The notes under the pieces are model-generated. The model was given only the letters and a program-made list of their open reading frames with translations. It was not told where the DNA came from and did not search any database. DNA of 64,000 bases, from positions 1,102,424 to 1,166,423 of the forward strand of contig NZ_LMIU01000001.1 in the NCBI RefSeq assembly GCF_001428845.1. The letters run 5' to 3'. The stretch is from Achromobacter sp. Root83 (lineage in GTDB: Bacteria; Pseudomonadota; Gammaproteobacteria; Burkholderiales; Burkholderiaceae_B). Each line of letters opens with the position of its first letter. The first letter of the stretch is position 1. The position numbers and the translations under genes were made by a program. Below are positions 60,530 to 64,000 of this stretch, in pieces.

Positions 60530-61296
60530 TCCAGCCAAGACTCGCCTCCGTAGATGGTCTTGAGCATGGACGCATCCAGGCCCTGGCCGTCGCCGTCATA
60601 GACCACGTGCCCGCCGGACATGCCGACGATGCGCGTGGCGTAGCGCCGAGCCAGTTCGACGTCGTGGATGTTCACGATGACGGGAATGCCGGTGGCGCTG
60701 CCCTGCGCGGACAGCAGTTCCATGATTTCGACGGAGGTCTTGGGATCCAGCGAAGACGTCGGCTCGTCGGCCAGCAGCACCTGCGGGCGCTGCATCAGCG
60801 CGCGGGCGATGCCCACGCGCTGGCGCTGGCCGCCGGACAGCGCATCCGCGCGCTGGTCGGCAAAGCCTGCCAGCCCGACGGTATCCAGCAGCTTGTACGC
60901 GTGCTCGATGTCTTCGGGTTCGAAGCGGCGCATCCAGGCCTTGACGGCGGACGTATAGCCCAGCCGGCCGGTCAGCAGGTTCTCCATCACCGTCAGGCGT
61001 TCGACCAGGTTGTATTCCTGGAAGACCATCCCGATGCGCCGGCGCGCGCGGCGCAATGCCGCGCCGCGCACGCGCGCCAGGTCCACGGCGCCGTCCTGGG
61101 ACTCCAGCACGATCTCGCCCTTGGTGGGTTCGATCAGCCGGTTGATGCAGCGCAGGAGCGTGCTCTTGCCGGTGCCCGAAGGCCCGATGATGGCGGTTAG
61201 GCCCTGGCCGGCGATGTGCAGGTCAATGCCATTGAGAACCGGCCGGCCGGCCCGGTATTCCTTGACCAGGCCGGAAATGCGTAGCGACGTCTTCAT
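60526..61296 (-). CDS. phnC: Phosphonate ABC transporter ATP-binding protein
   Basis: 256 residues. Walker A is [19 protein letters not shown], the signature is [17 protein letters not shown], Walker B is [12 protein letters not shown], and the H loop is [35 protein letters not shown] is typical of PhnC. It powers import through the two PhnE subunits. It lies 6 bases after phnD. Confidence 0.95.
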   Translation of the reverse strand: MKTSLRISGLVKEYRAGRPVLNGIDLHIAGQGLTAIIGPSGTGKSTLLRCINRLIEPTKGEIVLESQDGAVDLARVRGAALRRARRRIGMVFQEYNLVERLTVMENLLTGRLGYTSAVKAWMRRFEPEDIEHAYKLLDTVGLAGFADQRADALSGGQRQRVGIARALMQRPQVLLADEPTSSLDPKTSVEIMELLSAQGSATGIPVIVNIHDVELARRYATRIVGMSGGHVVYDGDGQGLDASMLKTIYGGESWLE

Positions 61297-61302
61297 GCTG
61301 GA

Positions 61303-62301
61303 TTACTTCTTGCTCTTGGCGGATTCGCGGTCGTAGGCGGCGCGGTTGAAGCTTTCGCCGCCGGATTCGGCGACCTGGCGGACGATGGCCCAGTCCTTCT
61401 CGTAGGTGACCGGGTAGAAGCGGTCAGCGTTGTCGAAGGCCTTGGACATTTCCGGGGGGAAACGGTAGTCGTAGAAGCACTTCAGCATCTGGTCGCGGAA
61501 CTTCGGTTCCAGGTCATGCGCGTATGCGAACGACGAGGTGGGGAATTTCTCGCTGGTATAGATGACGCGGAAATCGGCTTCCTTGACCTGGCCGCGTTCG
61601 ACCATGCGTTTGAACACGTCGGAGGCGACGGCGGCCGCGTCGTAATCGCCCGAATTCACGCCCATGACGGACTGGTCGTGCTTGCCCGAGAAGATGACCT
61701 TGTAGTCCTTGTCGGGTGTCAGGCCTTCCTTGGGGAACAAGGCCACCGGCGCCATGTGGCCAGAGTTGGACGAAGGCGCGGTGTGTGCAAGCTTCTTGCC
61801 CTTCAGGTCGCTCAGCTTCTGGTAGGGGCTGTCTTTCTTGACGATGACGATCAGGTTGTAGCCCTGGAATCCATCGGCGTAGCCCTTGACCGCGAACGGC
61901 ACGGCGCCGGCGATGTTCACCGCGAAGGCGGTGGGGCCGGTGGAAAAGCCGCCCACGTGCAGGCGCCCGGAGCGCATAGCTTCGATTTCGGCGGCGTTGC
62001 TCTGCACCTGGTAGAACACCACGCGCTTGCCCGTGCATTCGGACAGGTGCTTGGTGAAGGGCTTGAAGATGTCTTCGTAGACGGCGGGGTCTTCAACCGG
62101 GGTGTAGGTGAACACCAGCGTGGAGGGCGTCTTGAGCTTGGACGCGTCGGCAGGGGTGTCGGCCACCAGGTTCTTGTCGGCGTCGCAGTACATCTGGTCC
62201 AGATCGCCCCGGTTGGAGCAGGTGTCGGCGGCCTGGGCGGCGGATGCTCCAAAAACGAACGCGGCCAGCGTGGCCGCTTGCAATAGACGCAAGGCTTGCA
62301 T
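61303..62301 (-). CDS. phnD: Phosphonate/phosphate-type ABC transporter solute receptor, PhnD
   Basis: 332 residues with a signal peptide MQALRLLQAATLAAFVFG cleaved after AQA. The mature part has TPSTLVFTYTPVEDPAVYEDIFKPFTKHLSECTGKRVVFYQVQSNAAEIEAMRSGRLHVGGFSTGP and the ligand loop LAHTAPSSNSGHMAP, the PhnD/PtxB signature. It captures an organophosphonate, or possibly phosphite, in the periplasm. First gene of the operon. Confidence 0.93.
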   Translation of the reverse strand: MQALRLLQAATLAAFVFGASAAQAADTCSNRGDLDQMYCDADKNLVADTPADASKLKTPSTLVFTYTPVEDPAVYEDIFKPFTKHLSECTGKRVVFYQVQSNAAEIEAMRSGRLHVGGFSTGPTAFAVNIAGAVPFAVKGYADGFQGYNLIVIVKKDSPYQKLSDLKGKKLAHTAPSSNSGHMAPVALFPKEGLTPDKDYKVIFSGKHDQSVMGVNSGDYDAAAVASDVFKRMVERGQVKEADFRVIYTSEKFPTSSFAYAHDLEPKFRDQMLKCFYDYRFPPEMSKAFDNADRFYPVTYEKDWAIVRQVAESGGESFNRAAYDRESAKSKK

Positions 62302-62327
62302 CGTGTGTCTCCTCGTGGGTATGAATT

Positions 62328-62352
62328 GTTTGAATAATTGCTGAATTCAAAC
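62328..62352. promoter_or_regulatory. Inverted repeat upstream of phnD, candidate IclR operator
   Basis: GTTTGAAT (62328-62335) and ATTCAAAC (62345-62352) are perfect 8-bp arms with a 9-base spacer, 27 bases upstream of the phnD start codon. The surrounding 60 bases are much more AT-rich than the genome. This is the best candidate site for the adjacent IclR regulator. Confidence 0.6.
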
Positions 62353-62387
62353 ATACAACGGGGGACAGCACACCTGGGAAAGTCCCT

Positions 62388-62438
62388 GCCTTTCTTTTCG
62401 TCTTTTGTTCCTTTTGTTCGTTTTATTTTCGTTTGTGC
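62388..62438. other. Pyrimidine/T-rich tract between the IclR gene and phnD
   Basis: The + strand is a run of repeated TTTTGTTC/TTTTCGT-like units, A/purine-rich on the coding strand of both flanking genes. It could be an UP element for the phnD promoter on the - strand. It contains no hairpin, so is not a terminator of the IclR transcript. Confidence 0.5.
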
Positions 62439-62448
62439 GCGATCTGGT

Positions 62449-63261
62449 TCAGCCGTGAAAGCCAAGCTTACGGGAGATCTCTTGCGCGCAGGCCAGCAGC
62501 GGGCGCGCGATCGCGCCGTCCCAGGACACGTCGAACAGGCCGGTGGGGCCCAGGCTGGTCAGCGCCAGAACCAGGCTGCCGGTGTTGTCGAACACGGGCA
62601 CCGACAAGGCGTCGACGCCGGGCAGCGGGTTGCCCAGCGCCCGCGCCATGCCGTGGACCCGGATGTCGGCCAACTGCGCCTCGATGTTGGCGCGGGACGC
62701 CTTGCGCGGCGGCGGCACGCTTGCGATCACGGCGGTGTCGCCTTCCTCGCGCGCGATGTAGTGCTCGCTGACCTTGGGCGGCAGCCATGCGGCGAACACC
62801 AGGCCGGTGGCCGTGTGCAGCATCGACATCACCGTGCCCTTGCGCATGTTCACGTGAACCGGATAGCTTGCTTCGGTCATGTGGATCATGGTGGGGCCGT
62901 GCGAGCCCAGCACCGCGATGCCCAGCGTGTGGCCGATGTCCGACTGCAGCTTGGCGATCTCGGGCATGGCGATGCGCACGGGGTCCAGGCGCTGCAGGCT
63001 GACCAGGCCCATCTGCAAGGCAAAGGGGCCAAGTTCGTACTGGCCGGTAATGGCGTCCTGCTGCACCAGCCCCACGCGGACGAAGCTGACCAGATAGGGG
63101 TGGGCCTTGGCGGAGGTCATGCCCGCGCCGGCGGCAAGGTCGCGCAGCGTCAAAGGCTTGGCCGCGTCGACCAGGGCGGCCAGCAGCGGCACGCCCACCT
63201 CGATGGACTGGATGCTGCGGCGGCCGTCGTTGGCGGCGGCAGTGGTCTTGGATGTAGCCAC
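62449..63261 (-). CDS. IclR-family transcriptional regulator
   Basis: 270 residues. The winged helix is PLTLRDLAAGAGMTSAKAHPYLVSFVRVGLVQQDAITGQYELGPFALQMG. The effector domain shows GTVMSMLHTATGLVFAAWLPP and ALSVPVFDNTGSLVLALTSLGP. It is upstream of and colinear with phnDCEE and downstream of a HAD hydrolase gene (12-base gap). It probably regulates phosphonate uptake and metabolism. Confidence 0.9.
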   Translation of the reverse strand: MATSKTTAAANDGRRSIQSIEVGVPLLAALVDAAKPLTLRDLAAGAGMTSAKAHPYLVSFVRVGLVQQDAITGQYELGPFALQMGLVSLQRLDPVRIAMPEIAKLQSDIGHTLGIAVLGSHGPTMIHMTEASYPVHVNMRKGTVMSMLHTATGLVFAAWLPPKVSEHYIAREEGDTAVIASVPPPRKASRANIEAQLADIRVHGMARALGNPLPGVDALSVPVFDNTGSLVLALTSLGPTGLFDVSWDGAIARPLLACAQEISRKLGFHG

Positions 63262-63273
63262 GTTGTGCGGACC

Positions 63274-64000
63274 TCAGGCCGGCTGAACTTGGGAAGGCCG
63301 GGGGGCGGCGCGCGCCGCCAGCAGCCGGTCCGCCATTTCAACGAAGCCCGCGCCGCCATGGAAAGCGGCGACAAACGCGGGACGGTGCGTCAGGCGGTGC
63401 AACTGGGCCTGGATGTTGGCCACGCCGACCGAGATCGGGAAGTAGGCGAACATCGGTTCGTCGTTGGGGGAGTCGCCAATGAAGAGGGTGCTGTCCAGTG
63501 CCTGCGCGACGTCGGCGCCGAATTCCCGCTGGAACATGGTGCGGGTCATGGTGAGCTTGTCGTAGTCGCCGAACCACCCGTTGACGTGGATGGAGCTGAC
63601 CTTGGCCTGGGCGCCGGCTTCCTGGAAGATCTGGACGATCCTGCTGATGGCCGAGTCGGCCAGGGCGGGCACGTCCTCGCAGAAGTCGATGGCCAGGTCG
63701 GCCACGCGGTAGTCCTGGTCGCTGGCGACGGCGCAGCCCGGCACCTCGGCCAGGACGCGGTCGCGGATGGCGTCCAGCCGCTTGCGGCTGGCCTGGCGCG
63801 ATGCCGCGTCGGTCCAGTAATGCGTCGTCATGCGGCGGGCCTGGCGGTCGTAGGCGTAGTAGAACGCGCCGTTTTCCCCGACCACGGCGCGCACCGGCCA
63901 CATGCGGGCGATGTGATCGCACCAGCCGGCCGGACGGCCCGTGATCGGCACGACCTGGATGCCTGCCTGTTCCAGCCGTTCCAGCGCGGCGTATGCGTCG
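63274..64000 (-). CDS. HAD-superfamily (IIB, Cof-like) hydrolase, 5' end beyond the window
   Basis: At least 242 residues. The frame is open through the window edge, so the N-terminal DxD motif is not seen. Visible are a helix ending ALERLEQAGIQVVPITGRP (motif II, T-G-R), VVGENGAFYY, and the late motif STLFIGDSPNDEPMFAYFPISVGVAN (GDSxND). This is the IIB subclass with a substrate cap of about 100 residues. Relatives dephosphorylate sugar phosphates or mannosyl-3-phosphoglycerate. Its place before iclR-phnDCEE suggests a role with phosphorus compounds, but this is inference. Confidence 0.85.
   Translation of the reverse strand, partial: DAYAALERLEQAGIQVVPITGRPAGWCDHIARMWPVRAVVGENGAFYYAYDRQARRMTTHYWTDAASRQASRKRLDAIRDRVLAEVPGCAVASDQDYRVADLAIDFCEDVPALADSAISRIVQIFQEAGAQAKVSSIHVNGWFGDYDKLTMTRTMFQREFGADVAQALDSTLFIGDSPNDEPMFAYFPISVGVANIQAQLHRLTHRPAFVAAFHGGAGFVEMADRLLAARAAPRPSQVQPA

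Overview
The window is high-GC (about 65%), gene-dense bacterial chromosome. Gene content and order (mutM, TPR protein, lolB, ispE, tRNA-Gln, prs, rplY, pth, ychF; also yfhL, coaD, rsmD, ftsY; many TRAP and Bug solute receptors; homogentisate catabolism) point to a betaproteobacterium of the Alcaligenaceae, most like Achromobacter or Bordetella. The genus is inferred from remembered gene order and protein style, not from a search. I see no insertion sequence, prophage, CRISPR array or rRNA gene. One tRNA gene is present.

Layout. (1) 1-9254, + strand: the end of a surface-polysaccharide cluster. It holds the tail of a UDP-GlcNAc 6-dehydrogenase (TviB/WbpO type, with an in-frame 99-bp tandem duplication), a UDP-GlcNAc/GlcNAcA 4-epimerase (TviC/WbpP), a MurJ-like flippase, four GT4 glycosyltransferases and an AsnB-type amidotransferase. 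Together they suggest a glycan containing N-acetylgalactosaminuronic acid, probably partly amidated, as in Pseudomonas aeruginosa O6. Sugar-phosphate genes pgi and an AlgC-type phosphomannomutase lie convergent to it (9244-12190). (2) 12508-17546: a catalytically dead-looking remnant of a biotin carboxylase, a GlcD-type FAD oxidase, and a two-component system followed by a PAP2 membrane phosphatase. (3) 17539-23059: a uronate uptake and oxidation cluster (DctPQM TRAP transporter, SMP-30 lactonase, uronate dehydrogenase, divergent FCD-type GntR regulator). (4) 23272-26287: an LtaS-like membrane phosphotransferase and a PlsC-type acyltransferase.

(5) 26393-33242: aromatic catabolism. fahA and hmgA (homogentisate to fumarate plus acetoacetate) have a divergent LysR regulator. 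A flavin hydroxylase plus a 66-residue partner resemble MhaAB, which makes homogentisate from 3-hydroxyphenylacetate. An odd metallo-beta-lactamase-fold protein with a lost second zinc site sits upstream. (6) 33382-44178: housekeeping genes, including a strong stable-RNA-type promoter inside ispE that appears to serve tRNA-Gln. (7) 44280-49475: a Bug-type solute receptor with an M20 peptidase and divergent IclR regulator, then an MFS pump-MarR operon with a perfect palindromic operator. (8) 49771-58607: AsmA-like protein, a stand-alone MOSC N-terminal domain protein, BenE transporter, YfhL ferredoxin, coaD, rsmD (start codon overlapping that of ftsY on the opposite strand), ftsY, and a CYTH-CHAD protein. 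(9) 58747-64000: a phosphonate-type ABC transporter operon (phnD, phnC, two phnE), an IclR regulator and the 3' part of a HAD hydrolase that runs off the window.
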